Shown: positions 1-6,245, counted from the stretch's first letter. The stretch: 13,737 bases of DNA from an uncultured Ancrocorticia sp. (GCA_905373325.1 CAJPTB010000012.1:1-13737), one strand, 5' to 3'. Numbers and translations: made by a program. Notes: generated from the sequence alone by a model not told the origin.

Positions 1-203
1 GGTTGGACGCCGGCGAGAAACGCGATCTGGAAGTCAATCTCCCTGGCTGTGTGCCAGGCGAGCCAGCTCAACGAGTCCACGCGGGGAGCGGTTTTAGGAG
101 CGGGCTGCGTATTGGCCTGTTCCACCGTGACGCCGGAGAGGGCGCGGTCGAAACGCTGCCGTGAACGCGACAAACTGTCAATGAGCAGATCTGAAAGGTT
201 CAT
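1..203 (-). CDS. DinB/DUF664-like protein, N-terminal part
   Basis: The gene is cut by the left window edge; 67 residues are visible from an ATG at 203. They begin MNLSDLLIDSLSRSRQRFDR, and the segment SLSWLAWHTAREIDFQIAFL at about residues 44-63 resembles the first helices of DinB-superfamily four-helix bundles of the DUF664 type. The His in WLAWHTAR (residue 51) would be the first metal ligand of that family. Known members include mycothiol-, bacillithiol- or glutathione-dependent transferases and isomerases; which one applies here cannot be told from a fragment. No strong Shine-Dalgarno precedes the ATG; a weak GAAG lies about 3 nt upstream. It is co-oriented with the 617-residue gene ending at 266, and a 20-bp repeat lies in the gap between them. 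Confidence 0.7.
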   Translation of the reverse strand, partial: MNLSDLLIDSLSRSRQRFDRALSGVTVEQANTQPAPKTAPRVDSLSWLAWHTAREIDFQIAFLAGVQ

Positions 204-240
204 GGCTTCGACGCTACCATTGAGCCCACTGCCACAGGGG

Positions 241-280
241 TCGATTCACCGCAGCAGGGTTCGATTCACTGCAGCAGGGT
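241..280. repeat. 20-bp direct repeat, two copies
   Basis: Two adjacent 20-bp units (241-260 and 261-280) differ at one base; the core is CAGCAGGGTTCGATTCA. A third partial unit (TCGAT) follows. The stop codon of the 617-residue gene (266-268, read on minus) lies inside the second unit, so the repeat spans the 3' end of that gene and the gap to the DinB-like gene. Function unknown. Confidence 0.85.
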
Positions 281-2119
281 TCGATCGTCGGTTTTCAAGT
301 ACCTGTTGGCGCGTTTGACGGCTTCAACCCAGCTGCCGACCCGCTTGGTCACAAGCACAATGTTCGGCAACGGGACAGTCTGCTTTCGCACCCATGAAGA
401 GTATCCTTCGATGCTAGGCTCTTCTCCCCGCGATCTCTCCTGCTTGATGTACAGCGCTATGAGCTTGAGGATTTCCTCCTTCGTCCACATTCCGACATTG
501 CGGCGTCCGCTGTAGCCGCCCGCCGCTTTGACCAGGCTGTTCCACGACATGCCCGAGATGCTGACCAACGCATGCGAAGGCGTGTTTCCACGCTCTTCAG
601 CCCATTCGCTGTAAATGACGTGGGTGATGTACGGCCCCCGGTCGGCAATGCATTGCTTGACCAGCTCAATCGCAAATCGCTTGCTTGCACCGCTTCCCCT
701 GGCCTTGCGAACGAAGTTCTCCCACTTTCGAGGCGCCATGACGTCGCGCGCCCATTCCTCCTCGTCAGGGCGTATGCGCCCCGCAAGCAGACGATTGGCC
801 GTTTCTGCGAGTTCGACCCAGTGGAGGCCCAACCGTCCTTTCACGGTTATCAATGCCGGCATGCCGTCGATCTCTCGCGAATATCGAGCATAGTCCCCGC
901 CCGAATGGGTGCGGTCGTCCAGCGACATGTATTCCACGACGGCGGCCCAGCAGTCTTCGTCGCTGAAGGTCCTCCCTCCGACTCTCTGCGCAACTTTCCT
1001 TTCCTGCACGGGCGGCGAGTCCGTGGGCGGGCCTTTCTTCCGCGCTTCCGGCGACGCTTCAGACGGCTTCTCTTTTGCTGCGTTCTGCCGATCGGTTTCA
1101 GGCACGACGTCGCCCTCGGAGTTCGCCGTGCGCAGGGCAAGGTCCCACAGCTCGTCGCGTTTTGCCTCTCTTGCGCTGAAATCGTCATTGGCCCGGCGGA
1201 CGGCCAGAGACATCGCAATCGGGTCGCGGGCGACCGAGCCCCGCCCCTGCGCGTAGCTCGAAGTCTCGTCGCCTTCGCGCGACGGCTTCTTGCCTTTGCG
1301 CCGCGTTTCAGCGCCGACACGCGCCGTCCCTTTGCCCGCCGTCGCATCGTTTCCGCGCGGCGTCTTATCGCTCTCGTGCGCCGCGTCTCCGTTGCCTTTG
1401 CCCTTCAGGCCCGAGTTTCCATCCCTTCCCACAGTTCCGTCTGTTTCGCCCGAAATCCCGTTGCCCGGGCATGCAGCCTCAGTTTGGCTGTCGTTTCCCT
1501 CGCCTAAATCGCCGTCGTCTTGGGTCATCTTCACAATTCGCCACGCCTCCTTCACTTTGCGAATCGTGACCAATGGGTAGAGACCGGACAAACGGTAACG
1601 AACAGTCTCGCGGGAAACGCCCTCTTTTCGGGCGACCTCGGCCATGCTGATGCCGCGGGCAACTGCTTCCGCGCTTTTCCACTTTTCCTCGGGAACGAAT
1701 CCTTCGGAACACGCCCGCGAGATGGCGCGCACATACCCTTTGGCGTTGGCGAGAGAACTCGAGCTGTCTTTGCTGTACAAGAGAAGGAGCCCTAGGATCG
1801 CCAGACTGCTGGACAGATCCTCTTTGTAGTCGGGAAGGAATCGCAGGAGGTTCATGTTCCCTTGGCAGTAAAGCTTGAGCATGGTCTGCGCGCGGGAAAT
1901 CGACTCGAGGCTCGCGAAGGGCTCCAGCTCTCGGATCATGTCGTTTGCCAAATTGACGTTCTGCTTCAGACCGAGCAGAACCTGCTCAATCCCGTTTCCC
2001 CGCATGAGGAGGCGCTCGCAGACGAGGAATTCTTCCCTGCCTAACGACAACGACTCGATCAACCTTGCCGCCACTTCCTTCAAGTGGAGGTATGCGTCAT
2101 CCGCAGTAGTCAGATCCAT
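266..2119 (-). CDS. HTH protein with C-terminal homing-endonuclease-associated-type repeats
   Basis: 617 residues, not recognised as a named gene. Residues 1-140 look alpha-helical. Residues about 152-180 form a helix-turn-helix (GISMAEVARKEGVSRETVRY). Residues 200-380 are a charged, Gly/Lys/Glu/Arg-rich linker that is probably disordered. Three related units follow at about 384-444, 479-534 and 544-605. Each has a helical start, a Tyr-x-x-Trp or equivalent in the middle, and an ending of the type SW-(V/N)-x-(A/L)-V-K-(R/A)-A. This layout resembles the homing-endonuclease-associated repeat (HNH_repeat), a presumed DNA-binding module. No HNH or other nuclease motif is visible, so a DNA-binding regulator or a relict of a mobile-element protein is more likely than an active endonuclease. 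A promoter-like sequence lies about 100 bp upstream; the Shine-Dalgarno is poor. The ATG at 2119 is the first in frame and the N-terminus is plausible. Confidence 0.75.
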   Translation of the reverse strand: MDLTTADDAYLHLKEVAARLIESLSLGREEFLVCERLLMRGNGIEQVLLGLKQNVNLANDMIRELEPFASLESISRAQTMLKLYCQGNMNLLRFLPDYKEDLSSSLAILGLLLLYSKDSSSSLANAKGYVRAISRACSEGFVPEEKWKSAEAVARGISMAEVARKEGVSRETVRYRLSGLYPLVTIRKVKEAWRIVKMTQDDGDLGEGNDSQTEAACPGNGISGETDGTVGRDGNSGLKGKGNGDAAHESDKTPRGNDATAGKGTARVGAETRRKGKKPSREGDETSSYAQGRGSVARDPIAMSLAVRRANDDFSAREAKRDELWDLALRTANSEGDVVPETDRQNAAKEKPSEASPEARKKGPPTDSPPVQERKVAQRVGGRTFSDEDCWAAVVEYMSLDDRTHSGGDYARYSREIDGMPALITVKGRLGLHWVELAETANRLLAGRIRPDEEEWARDVMAPRKWENFVRKARGSGASKRFAIELVKQCIADRGPYITHVIYSEWAEERGNTPSHALVSISGMSWNSLVKAAGGYSGRRNVGMWTKEEILKLIALYIKQERSRGEEPSIEGYSSWVRKQTVPLPNIVLVTKRVGSWVEAVKRANRYLKTDDRTLLQ

Positions 2120-2217
2120 GCTGGCGAAATACCACTTTCATAGGCTTCCCGTTCACCTTAGCGTAGGCCGTGCGCGCACCGCCTCAGCGACGGGCTATTC
2201 TTTGATTGGGTATTTTC

Positions 2218-2246
2218 ATTCTAGGATGCCCCTGTCCGTTTGACCA
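2218..2246 (-). promoter_or_regulatory. Predicted promoter of the 617-residue HTH gene
   Basis: Read on the minus strand, TGGTCA (-35, 2241-2246) and TAGAAT (-10, 2218-2223) are separated by exactly 17 bp. This would start transcription near 2211 and leave a leader of about 90 nt before the ATG at 2119. Assigned by eye from hexamers and spacing only. Confidence 0.45.
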
Positions 2247-2719
2247 GAGCAAAACGTGGCCGAAAGCCCCACAATGGCGTCGGAACGAGCGGAAATCCTT
2301 CACTCGACGCAGTTATTGCGCGAAGGCAACGCCACACGGGGAACGAGACCCATGCTTCCCAGCCGGGCGGCACCGGTTCGCCTGTCGCCGGTAAACTCAT
2401 CAGCCCTTCCTCATGGCGATAAACTCATCATCGGGAAGATTCCGCTCAACTCGCCTTTCAACCCCGGTTCCGACAACGTTCCCAGGGCACGGATCCGGTC
2501 AAAAGAGTCGCCTCCGCACTCCTAGAGCTGTCTCCTCCATAGCGGGGCTCGCGTCAGCTCGGGAGAAAAGGATCGGCGAGCTTCTCCACCGAGTCGAGGC
2601 CGTGGCAGTCTCCGGCATCTCGCTTTCCATACACGCTTCCGAAGTACCCGAGCCCTGTATGGCCCCCGCCCGCGAGCGTGAGTCTCTCCAAGCCATGGCC
2701 GAACTCAAGCCAGAAGAGC
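2247..2719. other. Gene-poor stretch, no recognisable gene
   Basis: Several short open frames exist on both strands, but none has a start with a ribosome site or a recognisable family. One minus frame (about 2540-2700) reads smoothly, including GLERLTLAGGGHTGLGYFGS, before a stop, so decayed coding sequence is possible. The sequence TAAACTCATCA occurs twice, at about 2392 and 2420. It lies between the promoter of the HTH gene and a clear ATPase pseudogene, consistent with a deletion scar. Confidence 0.4.
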
Positions 2720-2809
2720 GATCATTGACGAACATCGACCGGAAGACAGGCTACCGGAAGACGACGGATGCGGGCTCCACAGCACAACGGTTGGATGTTT
2801 CGCCTGGGA

Positions 2810-3100
2810 TCATCCAACGCGGAAGGCCTCACAGTTTCCGGAACCGCGCTGTCGGTGCGTACCTCCGTCGATGAGGCGCGGCGCCTCATCCGCCAGAACC
2901 AGGGACGGATCGACGTCCAAGGCCGCACGCAGCTGGGGCAGCCCGGAATCGAGCGCCACCTCCGAGGCCGCATGCCGGCGTCCGGTCATCGTCTTGCCGC
3001 ACGCCCGAACACCCTCGCGAAGAACACCGCGCGAATAGCCGAGAGACTCTTCAATCACCCGGTCTGCGACTCTTGGCAGATAGTTCTTTTGAGCCGCCAT
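2810..3100 (-). pseudogene. Truncated AAA+/DUF4143 ATPase pseudogene
   Basis: From an ATG at 3100 behind a strong GGGAGGA ribosome site (3111-3117), the frame starts MAAQKNYLPRVADRVIEESL. It continues through a P-loop-like GVRACGKTMTG and the segment LVLADEAPRLID, matching the first 80 residues of the intact ATPase at 7996-9264 (YLPRAVD, GPRGCGKTMTG, SPRLLDEW). At the Walker B position the frame loses the expected DEW and stops after 18 unrelated residues. In another frame just downstream, TDSAVPE resembles the next family motif (TGSAVP), pointing to a deletion plus frameshift. About 330 residues of the normal 420, including the nuclease-like C-terminus, are missing. The P-loop has Val in place of the usual Pro. 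The start and upstream repeats are intact, so a short peptide could still be made, but not an active ATPase. Confidence 0.8.
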
Positions 3101-3123
3101 TATCCAGCGCTCCTCCCGAAAGG

Positions 3124-3215
3124 TTTCAGCTCTAATCCGACATCTAGCATCATTCCAACCGGCCATCTGGCGTCATTCCAACCAGCCATCTGGCGTCATT
3201 CCAAGCGGTCATTTG
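3124..3215. repeat. 23-bp iteron array upstream of the ATPase pseudogene
   Basis: Four consecutive 23-bp units lie at 3124-3146, 3147-3169, 3170-3192 and 3193-3215. The three distal units are near identical; on the minus strand they read CA(A/G)ATGRCYGSTTGGAATG. The unit nearest the gene is degenerate. The array ends 8 bp before the ribosome site of the pseudogene at 3100. The distal end overlaps the start of the antitoxin remnant at 3214, so the junction between the two former loci lies there. Confidence 0.88.
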
Positions 3216-3345
3216 GCGTCAGGAGGCGACGATCCAGGCGATCCGTGAGGTGTCCGCACGCCGCGGGCATGAACGGCGAGTCAAAGAAGCTTCCGTCCGT
3301 ATCCGCAACCAGTATGCCAGCGTCCTGGAACGCCTTGGTCGCTGA
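3214..3345 (+). pseudogene. Antitoxin-like C-terminal remnant upstream of Doc fragment
   Basis: A 43-codon open segment starts WRQEATIQAIREVSARRGHE and ends with YASVLERLGR and a TGA at 3343. It has no start codon and emerges directly from the 23-bp repeat array, so the 5' end is lost. The charged helical tail, and its place 10 bp before the ATG of a Doc-like frame, match the usual antitoxin-then-toxin order of Doc/Phd-type operons. The N-terminal DNA-binding part (RHH or Phd) is absent, so the antitoxin assignment rests on context. Confidence 0.5.
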
Positions 3346-3355
3346 ACGGGCGCCG

Positions 3356-3523
3356 ATGGTTGAGTGCCTGACGCTCGAGGACGCCCTGTCCCTTGTCGAG
3401 GACCTCGCTGTGGGGCCACTCCAGGACCTCGGCTTGCTTGACTCGGCGTTGCACCGGCCTGCGACCGCCCTCTGGGGACGTGACACGCACACCACCATCG
3501 ATATAAAGCCGCGGCGCGATCAA
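3356..3523 (+). pseudogene. Doc/Fic-family toxin, N-terminal remnant
   Basis: From the ATG at 3356 the frame reads MVECLTLEDALSLVEDLAVG, continues LQDLGLLDSALHRPATALWG, and then TIDIK. This is the characteristic N-terminal half of death-on-curing (Doc) proteins, which are Fic-fold toxins that phosphorylate EF-Tu. After TIDIK the frame breaks: shifting frame twice restores KAAA and an LIN-like reading, as expected for Doc, implying at least two single-base deletions. The Fic catalytic motif HxFxDGNKR is absent. Similarity ends at about 3520-3523, exactly at the stop codon of the convergent amylase gene, so the toxin is dead and its 3' half was replaced or lost there. Confidence 0.7.
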
Positions 3524-5058
3524 TCCCCGCTTCCCACACGCAGCCGGTATTCCTCGGCGCCGTCGAGCATTGGCTTGGCCGACTCGGGCACGTACACGCT
3601 CAGGCCGCCGTCGCTCACGGAGAGTTCTACGACGCCGTCGTCGCCGACGACGACCGGCTCGTGCCCGCCCACCACGCTGACCCATTTCTTTCCGGCGTGG
3701 CGCGTGCCGACGTAGAGGCGCTTGGCGCCGGCCAGACGGTCCGAGAGCACCGCCGCCAGTCCGGAGCCGGGGTGGGCGTCGTCGCCTTCGCGCGCGAAAC
3801 CGACGACGTCGGGCGCGTCGAAGGCGTCATGCTGGGGGCCGTGGGCAAGTGCGCGCCGCATGGTCATGAGCAAGGGCAGCTCGGCGACGGCCGGCAGATC
3901 GCCGGTCTCGGGCGTGCCGAAGAGATCGCCCCAAAAGACGCAGGGGGTTCCGGCCTCTCGCAGCAAGATGACGGCGTAGGCCGACGGTTTGAACCACGAC
4001 TGGACGGTGGAGGCCAACGACTGCCCCGGCTGGGTGTCGTGGTTTTCGACGAACGTGACGGCGCGGGCGGGGTCGGCGTCGACGAGGGCGCCCTCGAAGA
4101 GCCTGGAAAGATCGACGTCGCCGTTGGAGTTCGAAGCCGCGTGCAGGTGGAAGTGCAACGGCACGTCGAACAGGCTCGTGGACGGGACCGCTTCAAGGTA
4201 TTCCTTCAGCTCGCCGACGTCGTGGGACCAGTACTCGCCGACGGCGGGAAGGGCGCGTCCGGTCGCTCGCCTCAGCTCCGGAAGCCAGCCGGCGAAGAAG
4301 TCCGCGCCGATGTGTTTGACGGCGTCGAGCCGCAGGCCGTCAATGTCGGCGGTTTCGACGTACCAGCGTCCCCAGCTGTCGAGTTCGGCCCGCACCTTCG
4401 GGTCGGCGACGTCGACGTCGCAGCCCATGAGGTAGTCGTAGTTGCCGAACTCGTCGTCGACGTTCTCGTTCCACTGCTTTCCCTCGAAGAGCCAAACTCC
4501 CGAAATTCCGCGGGTTTCATCCCAGTCGGAGCCGTTGAAACACGTCCAATCCCAGGTGAAGTCGGAATAGGCGCCCCCGCGGCCGGGAAATTCGTAGCGC
4601 GTCCACGCCTGGATTTCCTCGACCTCGCCGATGGGCCGACGGCGGTCCCCCGGGTCGACGGGCGTGGCGCGCACGGTTTCGACGGCTTCGCCGCCCATGC
4701 GGTGGTTGAGAACGACGTCGGCCACCACGGAGACGCCCGCGGCGTGCAGCGCCCCAACGGCCGCGAGGTATTCGTCCTTGGTGCCATACTTGGTGGGCAC
4801 GGCGCCCTTCTGATCGAACTCCCCCAAGTCGTACATGTCATAGACGCCGTATCCGACGTCCTTCACCCCGGCATGCCCCTTGTAGGCGGGCGGGAGCCAT
4901 ATGGAACTGACGCCGCAGGCGGCCAGAAACTCGGCATTGCGGGCCAGAAGCCGCCAGTGGCTCGAATCCGGAGCCATGTCCCAGGCGAAAGCCTGAAGCA
5001 GAAGGGGGTTGACGACGTCGGACGCCCTCTCGTTGTTTGCGCGATCGTTGTTGCCCAT
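3520..5058 (-). CDS. Cytoplasmic GH13 alpha-amylase
   Basis: 512 residues from the ATG at 5058, chosen because GAAAGGAC (5066-5073) lies 8 nt upstream; the ATG at 5082 has no ribosome site. The enzyme hydrolyses internal alpha-1,4 bonds of starch, glycogen or maltodextrins. All four GH13 regions are present: DVVLNH (about 114-119), GLRLDAVKH (241-249, nucleophile Asp245), the acid/base Glu275 in VGEYWSHD, and FVENHD (336-341, Asp341). The N-terminal LLQAFAWDM and the ending LSVYVPE fit the GH13_5-like, AmyS-type cytoplasmic group. There is no signal peptide, so a role in intracellular glycogen or maltodextrin use is likely. No transporter or other sugar gene is adjacent. The 3' end butts against a decayed Doc gene but the protein appears complete. 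An imperfect palindrome sits upstream. Confidence 0.93.
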   Translation of the reverse strand: MGNNDRANNERASDVVNPLLLQAFAWDMAPDSSHWRLLARNAEFLAACGVSSIWLPPAYKGHAGVKDVGYGVYDMYDLGEFDQKGAVPTKYGTKDEYLAAVGALHAAGVSVVADVVLNHRMGGEAVETVRATPVDPGDRRRPIGEVEEIQAWTRYEFPGRGGAYSDFTWDWTCFNGSDWDETRGISGVWLFEGKQWNENVDDEFGNYDYLMGCDVDVADPKVRAELDSWGRWYVETADIDGLRLDAVKHIGADFFAGWLPELRRATGRALPAVGEYWSHDVGELKEYLEAVPSTSLFDVPLHFHLHAASNSNGDVDLSRLFEGALVDADPARAVTFVENHDTQPGQSLASTVQSWFKPSAYAVILLREAGTPCVFWGDLFGTPETGDLPAVAELPLLMTMRRALAHGPQHDAFDAPDVVGFAREGDDAHPGSGLAAVLSDRLAGAKRLYVGTRHAGKKWVSVVGGHEPVVVGDDGVVELSVSDGGLSVYVPESAKPMLDGAEEYRLRVGSGD

Positions 5059-5065
5059 GTCTTCG

Positions 5066-5073
5066 GTCCTTTC
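5066..5073 (-). promoter_or_regulatory. Ribosome binding site deciding the amylase start
   Basis: GAAAGGAC on the minus strand is spaced 8 nt (measured from AGGA) from the ATG at 5058. It lies inside the longer open frame that starts at 5082 and therefore argues for the shorter protein. Confidence 0.7.
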
Positions 5074-5112
5074 ACAGCTCATCGATCGAGTCTCACGTAG
5101 ACATTACCCGCC

Positions 5113-5129
5113 GATCCTTTCGAAGAATC
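5113..5129. promoter_or_regulatory. Imperfect palindrome upstream of amylase, possible operator
   Basis: GATCCTTTCGAAGAATC has arms GATCCTT and AAGAATC (one mismatch) around TCG. It lies about 55 bp upstream of the amylase start, where a repressor or activator could act. The regulator is not in the window. Inference from symmetry and position. Confidence 0.3.
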
Positions 5130-5178
5130 CTTACAGACAGCTGAAGGGAGCTTGACGCGGCGGCAGCCGACCAGTCCC

Positions 5179-5200
5179 GGGGCGCATGAGACGGCGCCCC
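5179..5200. other. GC-rich stem-loop between divergent genes
   Basis: GGGGCGC (5179-5185) and GCGCCCC (5194-5200) form a perfect 7-bp stem with an 8-nt loop. No T-run follows on either strand, so it is not a classical terminator. It lies in the divergent gap between the amylase and the first membrane-protein gene, where no terminator is expected. Confidence 0.4.
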
Positions 5201-5327
5201 AACAATGCAGACGCTTCGCAAAAGGCAGCGGGTTCGACGCTCCGGGACGTCTTCTCCAGAAGCCTTTGCCTGCCCAAAAGGCATTCTGTTCGCGCATTCG
5301 AAGGGCGTCTTCTGCCCTTTGGAAGAA

Positions 5328-5430
5328 CCTTGCGCCGTTGACGCATGGCGAAAAGGTCTTATAGCGTCACCGTATGACGGGAAAACAAGAAAAAGAGCTC
5401 CACGAACGGCAGCCATCATGGCCTGCGTGG
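5328..5430 (+). repeat. Duplicated promoter/5' gene block, copy 1
   Basis: 103 bp aligns without gaps to 6246-6348 with six differences, all transitions. The block covers the promoter, the start codon and the first 19 codons of each paralogue, showing that gene and promoter were duplicated as a unit. Downstream similarity falls to protein level. Confidence 0.85.
5338..5365 (+). promoter_or_regulatory. Promoter of membrane paralogue 1, leaderless type
   Basis: TTGACG (5338-5343) and TATAGC (5360-5365) are spaced 16 bp. The ATG at 5374 lies only 8 nt after the -10 box, leaving no room for a Shine-Dalgarno, so the transcript probably begins at or next to the start codon. Confidence 0.6.
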
Positions 5431-5823
5431 CTGAGCTGGGCTCTTCCTATAGCGGGCACGATCATACTTGCCTTCGCGGCACTGACCGGCGGAGCCGCAG
5501 TCCTCCTCTGGAAATTCGAAAGTGAATGCCCCAAGGCAACTGTTGACTGCGTATACGTGGTGCGGCGGGGGCGTGTGCAGACGCGTGGAAGCGTATACGT
5601 GGTGCGGCGTCCAGGCCTCCTGTTCCTGGGGATCTTCGCGCTTGTGAGCGCTGCAATCACCCTGCGGAAGATAGTACGTGCAATGCGCAAGCGCGATGTG
5701 CGGGAGATGCGAACCGTCCTCGTCCTCCTCTCAGTCACTCTCGCCCTTGCTCTGTCTATATTGGGCGTGCCGTTCCTCGACGCTACTTTCGACGATCCGT
5801 ACTTCCCGCCGCCCGGCGGTTGA
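5374..5823 (+). CDS. Small three-helix membrane protein, paralogue 1
   Basis: 149 residues, family not recognised. Three hydrophobic segments lie at about 21-46, 81-98 and 113-135. The basic stretch RKIVRAMRKRDVREMR between the second and third puts that loop in the cytoplasm by the positive-inside rule, so the loop between the first two is outside; it holds Cys52 and Cys59, which could form a disulfide. The N-terminus MTGKQEKELHERQPSWPA is nearly identical to paralogue 2 at 6292. Compared with that paralogue, it carries a 14-residue in-frame insertion (around residues 65-79) in which YVVRR occurs twice, caused by a 42-bp step repeat. The stop codon falls inside the first unit of a repeat array. 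Transcript probably leaderless. Function unknown. Confidence 0.7.
   Translation: MTGKQEKELHERQPSWPAWLSWALPIAGTIILAFAALTGGAAVLLWKFESECPKATVDCVYVVRRGRVQTRGSVYVVRRPGLLFLGIFALVSAAITLRKIVRAMRKRDVREMRTVLVLLSVTLALALSILGVPFLDATFDDPYFPPPGG
5549..5609. repeat. 19-bp direct repeat flanking an insert in paralogue 1
   Basis: GCGTATACGTGGTGCGGCG occurs at 5549-5567 and 5591-5609, a period of 42 bp, so the reading frame is kept. The DNA from 5560 to 5592 (33 bp) recurs exactly, inverted, at 7730-7762. This looks like insertion of a short dispersed element with duplication of flanking sequence. Confidence 0.85.
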
Positions 5824-5877
5824 CACATCCCGGCGGTTGACGTGCCCTGCAGGCACAGCGAGTCGACTGGCGGTTGA
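5813..5877. repeat. Spaced C(C/T)GGCGGTTGA repeats, three copies
   Basis: CCGGCGGTTGA occurs at 5813-5823 and 5830-5840, and CTGGCGGTTGA at 5867-5877. The first copy contains the TGA stop of paralogue 1. Each later copy sits in noncoding DNA leading into the 20-bp array. Confidence 0.75.
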
Positions 5878-5883
5878 TGCATC

Positions 5884-5983
5884 CTGGCGAGACTTTCTGT
5901 ATTCCGGCGAGACTTTCTTCACCGCGGCGAGACCTTCTGTATTCCGGCGAGACTTTCTGTATTCCGGCAAGACTTTCTTCCGA
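5884..5983. repeat. 20-bp tandem repeat, five units
   Basis: Five consecutive 20-bp units (5884, 5904, 5924, 5944, 5964) each contain a variant of GGCGAGACTTTCT followed by GTATT or TCACC/TCCGA. Units differ at a few positions. There are no spacers, so it is not CRISPR. It lies in the gap between the two membrane paralogues. Confidence 0.92.
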
Positions 5984-6011
5984 TCCCGACGGGAGCAGGA
6001 CGTTCATCGGC

Positions 6012-6101
6012 GATCCTGGCGAGCCTGGCGATCTTCGCGACCTCGGTGATCCTGGTGAGCCTGGCGATCTTCGCGATCCTGGCGACCCCGGCGATCCGAT
6101 C
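6012..6101. repeat. 9-bp tandem repeat, ten units
   Basis: Ten consecutive 9-bp units of the form GAYCYYGGY/GATCTTCGC run from 6012 to 6101. A superimposed 36-bp period makes units 1-3 and 5-7 nearly the same. Read on plus it encodes a collagen-like Gly-Asp-Pro-Gly-Glu-Pro pattern, but no convincing gene carries it. Confidence 0.9.
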
Positions 6102-6173
6102 CTTCAAATGTCACTTCCTCAACGGAAAGAAGATCCACGCGGACCCTCGGCAGGGAGATCGGCGCGAAGACTT

Positions 6174-6208
6174 CGAAAGGGCCTTGAAGACTCCGAAAGG
6201 GCCTTGAA
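6174..6208. repeat. 20-bp-spaced direct repeat upstream of paralogue 2
   Basis: CGAAAGGGCCTTGAA occurs at 6174-6188 and 6194-6208, again a 20-bp period. It lies about 50 bp upstream of the promoter of paralogue 2. Paralogue 1 has no equivalent. Confidence 0.75.
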
Positions 6209-6245
6209 TCGCGGACCCAGAGAGTTCTCCCGTAGTTCGGAGGAG

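Noticed and set aside
572..1507. 311-codon plus-strand open frame inside the HTH gene
   Set aside because: Arg/Pro/Ser-rich antisense reading of the low-complexity linker region; the minus frame has a coherent domain layout.
3124..3215. Terminal repeats of an IS21-like insertion sequence
   Set aside because: Multiple end repeats occur in that family, but no istA or istB remnant is seen, and similar 23-bp arrays precede the other ATPase genes.
3661..5100. Long plus-strand open frame opposite the amylase
   Set aside because: It is the antisense shadow of a clear GH13 gene with all catalytic motifs; GC-rich codon bias keeps the opposite frame open.
5179..5200. Rho-independent terminator
   Set aside because: Strong stem but no T-run on either strand, and it lies between divergent genes where no terminator is expected.
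5884..5983. CRISPR array
   Set aside because: Units of 20 bp follow each other without spacers and no cas gene is present; the same applies to the 23-bp arrays.
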